This document shows positions 24,601 to 39,405 of a stretch of DNA of 64,000 nt, in pieces (the stretch's first letter is position 1; the number at the start of each line of letters is the position of its first letter). Both the position numbers and the translations under genes were made by a program. The stretch is from Chionis minor (lineage: Eukaryota; Chordata; Aves; Charadriiformes; Chionididae): assembly GCA_013398295.1 (NCBI GenBank), contig VZSF01000660.1, forward strand, positions 184,734 through 248,733, written 5' to 3'. Below the pieces are notes generated by a model, which saw nothing but the letters and a program-made list of their open reading frames with translations, was not told the origin of the DNA and made no database searches.

Positions 24601-25739
24601 CCCATGTATCTTTCCTGGTGGATGGCATTTACCAATTTTTACTCCTTTGTTGTCCAACTCTCCCCTGACTAAAAACACCTGAATTCTGTCTCCGATATAA
24701 CTCCTGCCACTGCTATGCTGGAATAATTGCCCCAGCAGTGAATTATAGCTCCAAAGTGTGTCAGTGTAGACGAGATCAATTGATTGATCTATTTATCCAC
24801 CTGTGAATGGCACCGTCCCATTTTTCATTTTAACCACCTCAAATGTCAGCTGCACCTTTTTTGTTTTCACTTCTGATTTTCTACATTCTCTAATTCTTTC
24901 GTGGTTTTGATGGAGAACTTTCCCCTTTCTATCCCAAGTCCTGCTAGTGCCAGCAAGCTGTGGAGCAGTGCTGTACTGGTTTGTCTGTGTCTTGGGGGGT
25001 GTCCCTCAGTAAGGCTGCATCAGGGAGCCCCAGCGTATCTGTCAGTGTCTTATTCCTAAGCCTGGAATGCCGACCTGTAATCAAATGGAGGGTGGAACGA
25101 GTTTGCAACCCCCCAAAGCAGCAGAAATCTATTCCTGTCCCAGGCTCCTCTCCTTCTAAATGGCAAACAGTATCCTTGTTTATAAGCGACAAAAAAATAC
25201 CACTCGATGTCATGGTGGGGGAAATTTGGAAGTGTCAGCAAGGTGGGGATATAGCTAGGAACATAGCAGAGAAGTACATATTTTCTGCATCTCCTGCTCC
25301 TCTCTTTCTGACTGTACTTGCTGAGTTATGGCTGTTTTTCTTCCTTTCTAACCCTCTCCTCTGTTATTCTGGCGGAGAGCTAGAACTGGTGATCTCTGGC
25401 CTAAATTCCCCCTGCGAATGAAGGGATTTTGGCCAGACAGGGCGAGAGGAAGATTCACAGCTTTGGGTTCCTACAGAGACTCATCTCAGCTTTTATCATG
25501 CTCTCTGCTGCTGAGGGGAAGGGAAGCAGGGGGGTTTGCAGAACTAGTTAAGCTGCTTGTTTTTCATTGCTGGCTTCCTGGAGGATAAGCTACCTGCATC
25601 CAGTGCTCCTTTTCAGTAAACAAAGAATATCAAGATGGCACATCCCCGCGTAAGGGATGGCTTGTACACACCCACTTAATGACACTGCTCACCATCTTGA
25701 CAATGTTCAGCATTCTTCATCTTTTCCTGGGGTCTCTGT

Positions 25740-25930
25740 CAAATATTTATATGACCCCAGCGCCTCACTCTTTAGAACATGTATCCTTACAGCATCCCTG
25801 AGGGATCACTGTTTTATCTGTGAGGAACTGAGCCCAGAGAAGATATACCCAAGTTCACGTAGGAACCCTGTGCCAAAGCTGAATCTTGACTCAGGTGTTT
25901 TGAATCCTATGCTTGTACCCACCATTGAAA
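25740..25930 (-). repeat. MIR-like fragment, reverse orientation
   Basis: The order gttttatctgtgaggaactgag, ttcacgtaggaaccctgtgcc and tgaatcttgactcagg matches the layout of a reversed MIR element (cattttacag..aactgagg, then ggtcacacagc, then gaacccagg). It is diverged. Confidence 0.45.
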
Positions 25931-26078
25931 TATCTTTTTCTGTACCTGAGTTCTCCATTCCTTAGAAAGGTTTCATTGTGGCAAACAGAATGGGACTGGG
26001 TCCTCAGCATTCATAAACTGGTGAGTTTACACTACAGCCACTGGAGTCACATTGCTTTATCCCATGTGAGAATCCTAC

Positions 26079-26115
26079 TCAGAAATTCTAGAAGTCCTCA
26101 GAAATTCTAGAAGTC
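26079..26115. repeat. Tandem duplication of 19 bp
   Basis: The sequence tcagaaattctagaagtcc is directly followed by a second copy lacking only the last base. The identity suggests a recent duplication. Confidence 0.9.
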
Positions 26116-27439
26116 ATGCAAAAGACCAAACTGGACTGACACAACATATCTTTCACTTTTGCTTTCTGTCATGTCAGAAGAACCACTTTTTCTTTCATTT
26201 TAGCTTTCTAGCTTGTCTTTTGCAAGAGCATTATGCAAGTTGCACTGAAGATAAAGATCAACCTATTTTTCTTCCCTCCTCTGTGATCATAACAGACCTT
26301 TGCCAGAACAACTGAAAAGTGTGCCAAGACTAATCTGCTTCTCGCTGTACCTTTCTTGTCTTCTCTTGCTATTTCTGCTGACTTGGAGAGTAAGCCTTGT
26401 GTGTTCAGGGTTATTTTCTGTTTCTGTACAGATCCATCCATGTTCTTAGCCCAATACTTTACTTGTGGGTTGTTGAAATACATGTTTAAAGAAACAACCC
26501 TGGATTGCTTTCTCCTGAGAGTCAAAACTTGTGACATCACTGATGTCAAGTGTTGAAATCTATTTGCAACATTTTTTTATAAAACTGAATTTTATAAATC
26601 TAGATTTTGTGTCTGTTGCTGTCAAAGTAAACTGACCTGCTAACTCTTTGTTACTTTAGAGAGAAAAAGTTTTATAGTCTTCGTACAGAGTAAAACCTGG
26701 ATCTTCCAGTAGACCTGCAATCTGGACTTACTCTTTGAAGCTAGTTGAGTACTGTTAGTGTTAATTACTTGAGAACCCCACTGAAGTCAACTTCATGTGG
26801 CTCTAAGTGCATTTGTCTGCAGACGAAGCTGATGAAGGAGGAAGTGTTTTAAAGTTGGGGGGGGAGGGGGGAGAAAAGACGTGCTACTTGTGCACTTGGC
26901 AAACAGGGAAGTTCAGTGGAGTTTGTAGTCTTGTGCCCTTTCTGGAGTCCCAGCCCACCAGGTTGGGCAATTACTCCCTGCCTTAAAAGTGTAACGTATG
27001 TTTATTCCTTGGTGGGTTGGGACTTGAATGTTCTCTCCTAAACAACATGCTTTTGAAATATATACTGGGAAACATAATTAGAACATGATAGTTTTTCATG
27101 CAGTCCTCATTAGAAGTATCTCCAAGGTTTCATCACAATGATATTCTACTGATCATAAGACAGGACAGATCTTCCTGGGTAGCCCACAGCAACCCTAAAC
27201 CTGCAAAGGGCCAAAGATTTCCATCAGCTCCCCATTTCGCTGATTGACTGCAGTGGCAATTTCAATTGTACAAGCAGCTGGCCTGGTTAAATCCAGTACA
27301 GCTGATGGAGATCAAAAGTTATTAACACCCGCTGACAGGTGTTGCTTAACTCACATATAAAGGGCAGTCTTTGCTGTCAGTGGGCAAATATCTACATCAC
27401 AAAAATTTTCATCATAGCCATACTTACTGGATCCTTCCA

Positions 27440-27466
27440 TTTTGAAGGATCCTTCATCCTTCAAAA
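27440..27466. repeat. Perfect 11-bp inverted repeat with 5-bp loop
   Basis: The arm ttttgaaggat at 27440-27450 is followed by ccttc and then its reverse complement atccttcaaaa. A further atccttcc copy lies just before it at 27431. Confidence 0.9.
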
Positions 27467-28708
27467 GAAAAGGCAAAGCCTGAATTGTGGGGAAGTCAAT
27501 ATAATTATTTTTTCTAAAAAGTCCCTTTCAGTGTGGCAGCCTGCAATGCTGTCCCCTTGCCGAGGGGAATAGGACTGGGAATGCCAGTTCACTGCTGTTG
27601 TCATTACATGACATTAATGCATTCACTGCTATTGTTCACTTAAATGCTAATTTAAGGAAGGTGAAGACATTATTTCTTTCAGACCCATCCATTTCTGGGT
27701 TCTTCACTTCAATGTGCCTTTCAAGCCCATAAGCCACCTTCTTCAGCATCATAAAGTTATTCTCAGTGAAACTTCCATTGGATGCATGGAATTAGCTTAT
27801 GTGATTCCTTTCCCCCCACGCTATTCGTGTCCGTTCCAGGGATCATTCATCTGACCATCTATCACCCTCGGCCATTTGGTCCTGGCAAAGAGTAGTAACA
27901 CCTTTTGCCTTTCCAAATTCCTTGACTAGATAAGAAGATATTATCTCTTCTTAGGGATGGGAAACAGTTGATGGAATTTGGAGGTTCTGTGGGCTTCTAC
28001 TTTTGTTGATTCCTAATCTTAAATAGAGGATAGGCTTCCTTACAGAAAATACCTCCTTAATTTTGATGGGGCAGGATAGTAACAACCTTGTAGCAGCCAC
28101 ATGAATGATAATCGTATTTGATTTTCAGGGCATTGGGGCATCCAGAGATGCGCCCGAAAGGCTGCCTGTCTGCCGGCAGCCGCAGCCGCGATGCTGTGCC
28201 GCAGAGTGCAGCTCTGCCTCTGTCGGATTTGCTGTCACCAAAGCCAGTCTGGGACCCCTCGCAGTTTGTTAAAGAGATTTTCTTAAGTCAGCGCAGTCAA
28301 GCCCTGACCAGGGCCGTTGCTCACTGGTGGCAGAGGCTAAAGCAGACTGGAGCAAGACAGGAAATCTTCACCAGTGCAAACAAGGAGAAAGGGAAGGAAA
28401 TGCTCCCCCTCTCAGCATAATGATATAAGTACAACTGAATGTAACGGTCAGTTTTAATCATGGTCTAAAACAGCAAGCTGAATCAACTGGTTTTACATTT
28501 GCACTATGAGGCTGTTTTCTAAAAGGTTGACTTTTATGGGTGGTAACAAATATTTTGACAAATACAAAATTTATGCTACACATGGTTATTTCAATTTTTG
28601 CTAAGTAGATGAACTGCATCTGTGCACATTTATTTAAGCAATTATGTTGTTTAATGTAATTTGTCTTTACATGTTATTATACGACAAAATAGTGAACGAT
28701 GAGTCCAT

Positions 28709-28739
28709 ATTATTAGATTATTAGATTATTAGATTATTA
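28709..28739. repeat. 8-bp tandem repeat (TTAGATTA)n
   Basis: The unit ttagatta is repeated about four times without mismatch. It lies in a very AT-rich stretch (28540-28830). Confidence 0.9.
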
Positions 28740-31689
28740 ACTTTTTACTTGTCATCTGTGTCAAGTTATATTTGAATGGAAATTAGAATTAAATTAAAAA
28801 CAGTATTTGTAATTATTCATGCTAATTAAATAAAATGACCACAAGCTCCCTGACTTCCTAAATATACTAGAACAGAAAAAGCAAGCTTTTCTAAGCAGGT
28901 TTTGCATTATAAATGTCGTATTAAGTGAAGGAAAGGATATATATATATAAAAAAGCAGGAAATTGAACTGATTTTAGAACACGATTTTAGAACTAATAGA
29001 TCTCATCCTTTCACACCAAGCTTAATTCAGTCACTGACAGAGGAAAACAAATGTTCCTGCTTTTCAAATACTAGTTTGTTTCTTAGTTTTGAATGACCTG
29101 GTTATTGAACTGAACAATTCTCTTCAGTTCACTCACTAAGCTGAAACGAAGGAAATAATATCTTTTCACCTTGCAGGAGGCTAAAGTTCTCAAAAGATTG
29201 TTTATCATTTCAGAAAAACTTTGGAGCCAGGTGTCTAGCCAGTGATTTCTCCATGCTTAGCATCACAACTTTCTTGAAAACTTTCATAGAAATAAGATGC
29301 TGTTTAAGTACTATTTTTGTATGTCTTTCAGAAATAGCAAGTAATAGCCTTTATGCCAGTAATTATATGCATTTTTTTCCATACATTTATGTATGAATTT
29401 AAAAAATTAACTTAAACTGAAAAAAAATCTGACCCCATGCCAGAGAGGGGAGGTCTGGAGTAAAGTGAGATTGACGGAGTTTGTGCTTTTTTGGTGCCTT
29501 TGTTTGACACATTATGAGTTGTCAGGTTTTTCCCAGAGAGAAGGAAACATTTTCTATACAGGATCTGTCCACTGTTTTGGTGGGTGATGATGATTTTAAA
29601 AGTTACCTATTCCTGTTAATAGGTGCTAACCATAACACAAAAGCAGTCAGAAACCTCCTCACAGGAAGAATAGTATACACATACTCCCATTTCAGTCCAC
29701 GGTAGCATTTGCTGAAGTGCTTTTTTGGCCTTTTTTTTCTTGGGCTCATCTTTTACCTTTACTGTTCCTCATAGACCTCATGCATTGCAGTGGGCTGGCA
29801 AACAAGGTCTATTTAGTTAAAACTGCCAGATTCAATTACGGGAAGTTTTTCTTTACCTTTGTGGTAATTTTACAATCCATCTAGTAGGTAAATCCTCCCC
29901 TTTAGTAATCTGTTAATAAGCAAGTTTCAAGCCATATGTGAAAAGTCCATTGTGTTTTATTTCCCATAGTGCTGCCTCTCTGTTGGGTAACTTCTGGGCT
30001 AGATAACTGAGTTGGAAAGGACTCTGCTCCCAAACTACTAATCTAAGTCCTCAGAACTCAGAACTGGGTTTGAAGACACACCAGTTCTTTCATGCATGCC
30101 TATTCCAAAACACGTGACTTCTGATGGCACTTAAAGAAGGATCTTAACCTCTGTTCTCAAAGGATTCACGCCTTCTGTGAACAACCCTGTGCTTTTAAAG
30201 TACTCCTGTTGCTAGTGTCAAAATCATGAGGTTCTCCTCTGCTCACCTCTTGGGTGTTAGCTACAGAGTACCTTCCAAAATCAAAGACCTGTGGAAACTG
30301 AATAAAAGAAAGCTACTGAGATTTTCTATGTTTACTTAGCTCTGTACAGGTTTATACCCCTCTGCCCGGGCTGTTTGCCTTCAATGGAAATAATTGAAGT
30401 AGAACATCTCTGAACAACAGAATTCTTGTCTTGGTGTTCAACTGCATGTACTTATCTCGGTATGTTCAAGCGTGGATCTTTGCTTCTAGGAAATCTGATT
30501 GGTGTCCAAAGATACTGTCCAAGAAACTGGCAAGGATCTACACCAGTCTAGCTATGATGGCCATGCAACATCAAGGGAAGATGTAGCTGGCCCACTGGCT
30601 TGCGTGTGAAGGAAGTGAGGTGGTGTTCTCAGGCAGCTCTTAAGAGCTTTCTCTCTCTGATACTTCCTAAGGAAGTTGAAAATTTCTACACTGTCTGTTC
30701 TATATGAAGGACAGCAGGAGCATGTTTCCTAGCCTAGTGCCCAGCTAGCCCCTAAGTATCAGCTCATTCACGGAAATTACTTGCAGATACTTAATGGGGA
30801 GAAATAAGGATGACCTGTCTGCTCCATAGTACACAGAAGTTTTTGTTTACTTGTTTTAGGGGATGTGAGTAAGAAATGGACCTAAGATGCACTAGACAGA
30901 ATAACTGTCTGAAAGGCAGTGTTTGATATTGGCGGTACTAGGCAAGGCTGTGCGGTATGTAACTTTGGGGAAGACCTTCCTGCACCTTGGGGAGGTGGCT
31001 GCCTGTTCTGCAGCACTTTTAGCTCTTCAATTCTAGGAAGCTCACAGACAGACAGAGGGACTTCAGAAACACCTGTACTTAACTAACTCACTACATTCCA
31101 AGATTTTAGGTAGTTACATATTGTTCAGGTTTTGGTGGCTTTTGGAGGCATGTATTCTCAGAACTGTGTGAGCTGAGAGAGCTTGCTGAGACGAGTTGAT
31201 CATAAGCCAGACAGAGGAGAAGGATGTTCTCTGAAGTTTTCAGAAAGGGCAAGAATTCAATGCCAGACAGCTTTGGGTTGGAAAGAGCTAGTGATACTTG
31301 TTTCTGTCTGAGAAGACTGAGCTGGGGAGACTTTCTTGTAGACTGAAGCTCAGTCTTATGTCCTGAAGTGACTGCACGCAGAGTTTGTACCCTGCATGGG
31401 TGGATTTGTTTCACAGTTGTTTGAGATATCACCTGGGTTCACAGGCTGTCCTGGGGCAACAGCAGAGACACATTTCAGAGATGACACTATAGCAGCAAAA
31501 CAGGGAGCTAGCTATTCGGTACTCACTATTACTCCAATATCCCTTCTTGGGAGAGGGATCTGGGTGATACCAAAGCAATCTGCATGCTCCCAGCCTCTTC
31601 CTTAATTTCCTGGCTGGGGTAGATCAGGAGGCAGCACCGAGTTCCTCACCTCTCTAATCCTTCCTGAAAGTATTGCCCAGCCCCATAGC

Positions 31690-31805
31690 AAACATATCAT
31701 GAATCATTCATCTTTAATAGATTATGCTAATTGAGGACATCAGATCAATGAAGATCAATAACTGCAACCATTTAATTGCCAGCAAAAACATTTTAAGAAT
31801 GAGCA
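31690..31805. promoter_or_regulatory. Candidate regulatory island rich in TAAT and ATCAAT motifs
   Basis: Within about 110 bp there are ATGAATCATTCATC, TTTAATAGATTATGCTAATTG, two GATCAAT motifs and CCATTTAATTGCC. This is a high density of homeodomain and TALE-type sites. It is inferred from motif density alone. Confidence 0.3.
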
Positions 31806-34082
31806 TTATCTGAAGTCCTTTCTTGGGTAATGGCACCATTAATCCAAATGTTGGATCCTGGCCTAAGCGTAGAGGAAAAATTCGCCACCCCTCTTCCCCT
31901 GCTGCCTTTCAGGGTGTTGAGAGTTTTTTTTTTCCTTTTCATTTCCAGTTTCTGAGTTTCCCCATCATTACCACCAGAGAACAACTCCCAACGCTAATAG
32001 TTCTGCTTTTGTTACTCTGCGCTGATTGAAATGTCGCATACAGATTGAGATGTTAGGGCTAAGTTGCCACCTGGGAATGTCAAGCTGGGTCTGAAATGAA
32101 CTTTTCTCACTCTTGGATCCAGATGGATCAGATGGGGATGTTCTCGAGCTGAGCTGGGAGCATTGCAGAGAACAGAGTGGGGATGGCACAGGGTTGCGGG
32201 GACATGAAGATTTTCTGCCTCAGCCAACAGCTTCTTCTGTGACGCCAAATCTGTCCCCTATTGTCCCCCTGTGAGAGTCATGTCCAAAGCTTGTGCAGTG
32301 TATCCAGCCTTCAGGAATTCTGCTCTCATATTAACAGGCTGGAATGCACCATCTTCACTTAGGCAGAAGCACTAAAAAGAATTATTTTAATGGCTGCTTT
32401 GAATATTAAACTCTGATTTTAGGCATCTCACCTTTAAGGCCAGCTATGGGGATTTGCCTTCCATGAAGGAAGGACAGTACTGCTTTCCTACTGGTTTTGC
32501 CCCCCAAAGACAGGAAAGTGCTTCCTGGAAGAGGTGTAGATTTTCTAAATGGTAGATGGACACCAGCTGAGTATTGTCTTGCATGCATAAATACAAAAAA
32601 AGGTGGAACAATTTTGCCATAGCTGAGCCATTTTTTTTACAGCTGGCTAAGAAACTGCATGGTTACAAGGATCCTGGATCAAGCCTGATAGCAATAAAAG
32701 CCATGAAAAAACTCTGGGTATGTCACACTTTCTAGACACTCCCTAAATATGCAGTTTACCTCCTCATGGTTCTCCATGACATTTCACAGACCTCACACTG
32801 TATCCCCTCTGTATTTGGGGTAACTGTTAGTAATCCTGCCTGGTCCCAAAGCTCCTGGTAGCCAAAAGCTGCATGCAACAATATGCCTTTGCTCAGTGTT
32901 TGCTGAACAGGCAATGACCGCCTGCCTCAGCCATGAGCTCCGCTGACCTCAGGGGCTGGGGCTTCTGCAAGAAAACACGGTGATACAAACTCCAGTGCTC
33001 GCGATTCTCTGCCACCAGAGGACAGCGCTTTGGCCAAGAGGCAACAGCTCCTTCCCTTGCTAACAGGACTGACACCTCTTTGTCAGGAGTTATGTCTCAG
33101 CTTACACCACAGGGTTTCTAGAGGGACCGCAGCAGTTGTAGGGCAAGGGGTGGGACATACTAAACAGGGGTGAATCGCTTGGGCCTTGTCAGCTGCTCTA
33201 GCAACCCCAGAGGAGATGTGCAAATCTATGGTAGCTGTGTGAGCTGGAAGCAGTGGCAACTGAAGCCTGAGAAGATGAGCCGTGGCACCAGAATATCTCC
33301 TCATGGCTCTAGACACGCAGAGGGCAGGCAGTCTAACACTTGTATCAGATGGTGTGCCCTGTGGCCCCAGGACAGCCCTGTGCCACTCAGGTCCTGCACG
33401 TGCCACCAGCAAAGAGGAAGTCTCTGTGTAGCAGCTGCTGCAGAAATTGCCTCCTACTCCTGCGCATCCTGATTCCTCTACTGTCTTGCCCTTGTTCTTA
33501 TTTCCTACTCTCCCAGTCACACCTGAGTTTAATGTGCCCACACGTGAGGCAAGGGGGGAAGCTGTGAACATATTTCTTTTGCCAGCTGCCAGCCACTCAT
33601 GGGCTTAAGGAAGAGGGAGTTTAGCAGTCACAGTTCAGCAGACCTCAGTATGTAGTTTGCAAATGCCCCTTCCAAATGCCAGGACTGAATAAAACTTAAA
33701 TTATTAATTCTCCCTGAGAAAACCGAGTGCAGATCATGGGTAAGCAACGACCCTCTTGTTCTCAGACACAAAGGAAAAATCACCGTGCGTATTTGGACAT
33801 ACCTGTCCTCCACCAACACCCATCCCTAAGCCCCATCTGGGCACACAAGTTCCTGACTTACACCTGTGTCTCTCTGTCTTTGAGTCACACCTGGGTACCT
33901 CTAGGTGTACCCAAAGCTGCCAATACTCTGAATTTCAAGCTTCTCTGGAGCCCTTATGTCCTCCACAGTCTTTCTCTCTCTTTCCATGAGGGATATCTTG
34001 CATTAGCAGAAAAAGCAGAAGCTAATGGTGATGAGGGAAATAAATAAAAAGCTTGGTTCTGCTGTTTGGTCAGGCAGCTTAC

Positions 34083-34209
34083 CGGTAACCACAGGGTACG
34101 TCTGGGGTCCTGACACATTTGTCCCCAGGTCTGGGTTAGCAGAGGTGGATAGACTTGATTTGACTTCATCGAGACCAGGGGTCAGAGCTGGGAGGGAGTA
34201 CTCATTACC
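34083..34209 (-). CDS. PAX2: PAX2 exon: start of the transactivation region (human exon 8 equivalent)
   Basis: This 127-nt exon encodes [40 protein letters not shown] and VT plus the first base of a glycine codon. The segment is diagnostic for PAX2; PAX5 and PAX8 differ strongly here. It belongs to the C-terminal proline-, serine- and threonine-rich transactivation region. The acceptor (ctcctctcttccccag) and donor (gtaagctg) are strong. Because it ends in phase 1 it can splice either to the exon at 17617-17718, giving VVTG-RDMAS, or to the extra exon at 21453-21662, giving VVTE-NLSS. Confidence 0.97.
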
Positions 34210-36263
<2,054 letters not shown>

Positions 36264-36699
36264 TCAGATCAGCAAGGAATGTGGGACAAGGACAGAACTG
36301 GAAAGAGGGGGACCCTCTGCCTCCACCCTGGGAGCTGTGCCACTGCTGTGGGAAGGGGACACTGTGGGGACCCGAGAGAAGCCCCCTCCTGACAGCTGGA
36401 GTGGCCTGGCTGCTCCTGCAGGCTCCATGGGACTCTCTTGCCCAGGGTGAGTGAGGCTGTGGAGAATGGGGCTCGGCTCAGAGATGAGTTTCAGTTCTGC
36501 TGATTTTCAGTGTTAAAAATTGCCAAATCTCCATTGCTGAGCATAAAATGGGAGCAAAGCACAGCGATTAGCATCGCTAGAAGACTACTAGAGAGGCAAG
36601 TCACAGAGAAACCAGAATGCTGAAGATGGACCTATACTGGAGAGGACTGAGGAAGCCTGGAATGGAGAAAGGGCTCTTTTATAGCTTGGAAGGGAGTCA

Positions 36700-37720
36700 G
36701 TCTCTATTGTAGGTCCCCAGTCCCAGTAGAAGTTATATCTCTGTTGTAATTTCCTTCTCATCTGATCTTGTCCTGTTGTACACCAGATGCATCTTTCATC
36801 CCCCTCAGATAACAGGAATGATCCTGTTTCTGACTCCATGTTTCACCAGAGACAAGTCTCTCCCTGTGGATTGTCTGTTGGTTTCTGTTATGATCTCTGT
36901 CCCATTCTACATGTAGCTTGTGATATACACAACCCCTATCTCTGTTATGAAACTCCCTCCAAAATGAAATGAATCTTTGTGTCGGTCCTCCTTCCTATCC
37001 AAAATGAATTATTGTATTACAAAACCTAGTCCTATTCAGCAGGAATCCGCCTTCCTGGTATTCCTTGGTTCTTAGTAGGAAAAAAAGCCTTTTTCTGGTA
37101 GAAACATCACCAGAAGTGCATCTCTGTACTTGCAACAGCCCTCTGACACAGTCCAGTCCCACCACAGTGCCTCCTGCCACGTTCCAGGTATCCCTATCTC
37201 TGTTGTGCCGTCCAGTGTCTCTTAACAGCCCACTCATCCCCTCTGAGGTGTCCATTATAAACGCCCTGCCCCATTCAAAGTGAATCTTTCCCTGTGATAA
37301 ACCATCTTATCACCCACCTGTTGGGTTGGGTTTTTTTCCCTGTTATCCCCCAACTCAAATGAGGTGCATTTATCTCGGTTATATCCCCTTTTTATCTGAA
37401 GTGAGCGAGTCTCCTGCTATTAGCATCTGTCACATCCAAGGTGAGTCTGTCTGTTATAACCTCCTGTCCCAGCTGAAGTGAATCTTCCTTTGTCATAATC
37501 CCTCATCTCATCTGAGGCAAGTCTGCTCATTATAATCTTCTCCAACTGTGCTGAGTATCTTTCTACTGTCACCTCTCAGCCTAGCTTTGGTGAGACTGGT
37601 TATAATCCTCTGTCTCATCCATGCTGATATACCTCCATATCCTCCATGCTGAATCTCTACCTACTGTGCTTCATCAGACACAAGCCTGACTGCCTTATCA
37701 CCCTGTCTAACCTAAAATCA
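36700..37720. repeat. Degenerate tandem repeat, period about 37 bp
   Basis: Successive phrases share the form CTGTTATAA..CCT..(C)CCATCTGAAGTGAATCTTTCC. Clear units begin near 37341 (ctgttatcccccaactc), 37378 (ggttatatcccc), 37450 (ctgttataacctcctgtccc) and 37490 (ttgtcataatccctcatctc). Each runs into a TGAGGTG/TGAAGTGA phrase and then a TCT-rich end. Units differ by many substitutions, so the array is old. Boundaries are approximate. Confidence 0.7.
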
Positions 37721-39169
37721 GGTTCTCCCTCTTACACTGCGATTACTTTCCTGCTTTTTCACTATTATTCCTCATACTTCAGCCTTTCTCAGTTGCTTTC
37801 AGGCTGTGAATCTCAGAAGCTTGCTGCCTGTCAAGAAAGTGGTTGTGGGATCAGTATAGACCTTTTCCCTCCTCCAAGTGACTGCAGGTGTTCTCACGGG
37901 CAGACGATACTCCCAGGAGCCTGGCGTGGCATTCACTCTGCAACGGCCAGAACCATGCCACTGCACCGCTTCATCTTTTAGCTCGGAGATGGTGCCAAGA
38001 TGGGTATTTTCCTGGCACAGTTAATGCCCAACTGGTGGCCCAGAGTTATAACTGAGCCTGCTGCCTCCTGGCTATGAGATATATCCGTTTATAGGTGATT
38101 ATATGATATGATATAATCAATAGTACATTATATACAGTAACGTAGTACAGTACCACTCACAAGACCATAGAAAATATTACATATTGATTTGTCCCAGTCA
38201 GCAGCCTTCCCTTGAGCAGACCCTTCTCTCTTTCTTTTCCACCCCTAGCCAGAGCAAGGCTGTTTGCTGGCACTGATTCCTGGCATTTTCTCCTCTCCTT
38301 GTGCTTTTTCGCACAAGGGAAAATTCTCAAGTTCCTGAAAGCTGGAGTTCATGGCAGATTTGACTAAGAGAAAACAAAGCAAAGACCAGTCTTGGTGGAC
38401 TGCACACTGTGTGTCTCAGTGCGGTCTTCGTGTTTTAGATGGACTAGGCTGTTACCGCAGTGGGTAGCTTTCAGGAGGACTGGGGCAGCTCGAGGTTCAT
38501 GCTCCCAATTCTAGTAGGCACTTCTCTCTGGTCCTCCCTGCAGAAAGCTGGCACAGAACTCCTGGGTCCAGGCTCAGAAAAAATAAAAGTGTGTTTCTGT
38601 ATCAGCACTTGCCTCAACCTGTCTGCAGCCTGTGAAGCTGTTTGCCTTTGAGGATTTTTTTCCACATGTGTTAGTGTGCATGACTGTGCACACCATGACA
38701 CTAATACACATGGGTCTTTTTGCAGTAGATCATTAATCTGGTATTCTTTAGATTCTGCATCACCCTACATGCCTGAGCAGCTGTTTGTCTGTGGCGGCTG
38801 GTTTAGGCTATATTTGCTTTTCAAGGATGGCAGCCCTACACTGCGCACGGTGTTTGGTGTGAGTGGATGGGCGCTCACATATACGGTACAACTTCCATTG
38901 ATTGTCATTAAACCAGGTTTTACCCTTAGTGAGGTGCCCTAGGTGGTTACACAGATTAGTGCATGCATGCACGTGTATTTACAGTCCTGTCTGCCTGCAG
39001 AGCCCTGTGCACGCGTGTCTCCCGTGTGTGCACAGGCCGTGCCTTTGTGTGAAGAAGCTGAAACCACAGCTTTCCCAAGTCGCTGTAGGAGTCTCTTTTC
39101 CTTCATTTATTCAGGGGCCTTTCAGATCTTGACAAATCTGTCACTCTAAATTTGCGAGAGATTATGGTG

Positions 39170-39405
39170 CTCTCTCCCTAGCATGGAGAGAGGTGATATA
39201 TGATATCTGCTGCCCCTATTGATTGCCTGATCTGGTGGCAGAGGGCTGGCGAAATGAACTTGAAATGAACATCATGCCTCAACTCATTGTGCGTATAATA
39301 CACTACTTAATCCCACATTTTTCAGCCGCTATGGAATTCAATTGATCAATCATGTCCCTCTGATAGTACTGTTTTAGGGGTTATTGCTGCTCTGCTCACT
39401 GACCT
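39170..39405. promoter_or_regulatory. Candidate conserved intronic element with TGATTGAT-like sites
   Basis: This non-repetitive AT-rich stretch contains CCTATTGATTGCC, GAATTCAATTGATCAATCATG and CACTACTTAATCCC, which resemble PBX/MEIS/HOX and bicoid-type (TAATCC) sites. It is followed by a (TTTA)n run at 39408-39425. The regulatory role is inferred. Confidence 0.33.

Larger units (their letters stand above)
21663..34082 (-). other. PAX2: PAX2 intron before the cassette exon
   Basis: This 12.4-kb sequence lies between the GNEYSL exon and the cassette exon. Contents recognised: a (TCTA)-type microsatellite at 24536-24560, a MIR-like fragment at about 25740-25930, a 19-bp tandem duplication at 26079-26115, a small perfect hairpin at 27440-27466, a GC-rich block open in one frame at 28118-28420, an 8-bp tandem repeat near 28709-28739 and an AT-rich candidate regulatory block at 31690-31800. 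No coding exon is seen. Confidence 0.7.

Noticed and set aside
24960..25421. 153-codon open frame on the plus strand
   Set aside because: No homology or motif was recognised; it lies inside a PAX2 intron and contains only chance-like composition.
33083..33571. 162-codon open frame on the minus strand
   Set aside because: The frame lies in an intron of PAX2, shows no family resemblance and is also open on the opposite strand in part. It is best explained by GC-rich sequence.
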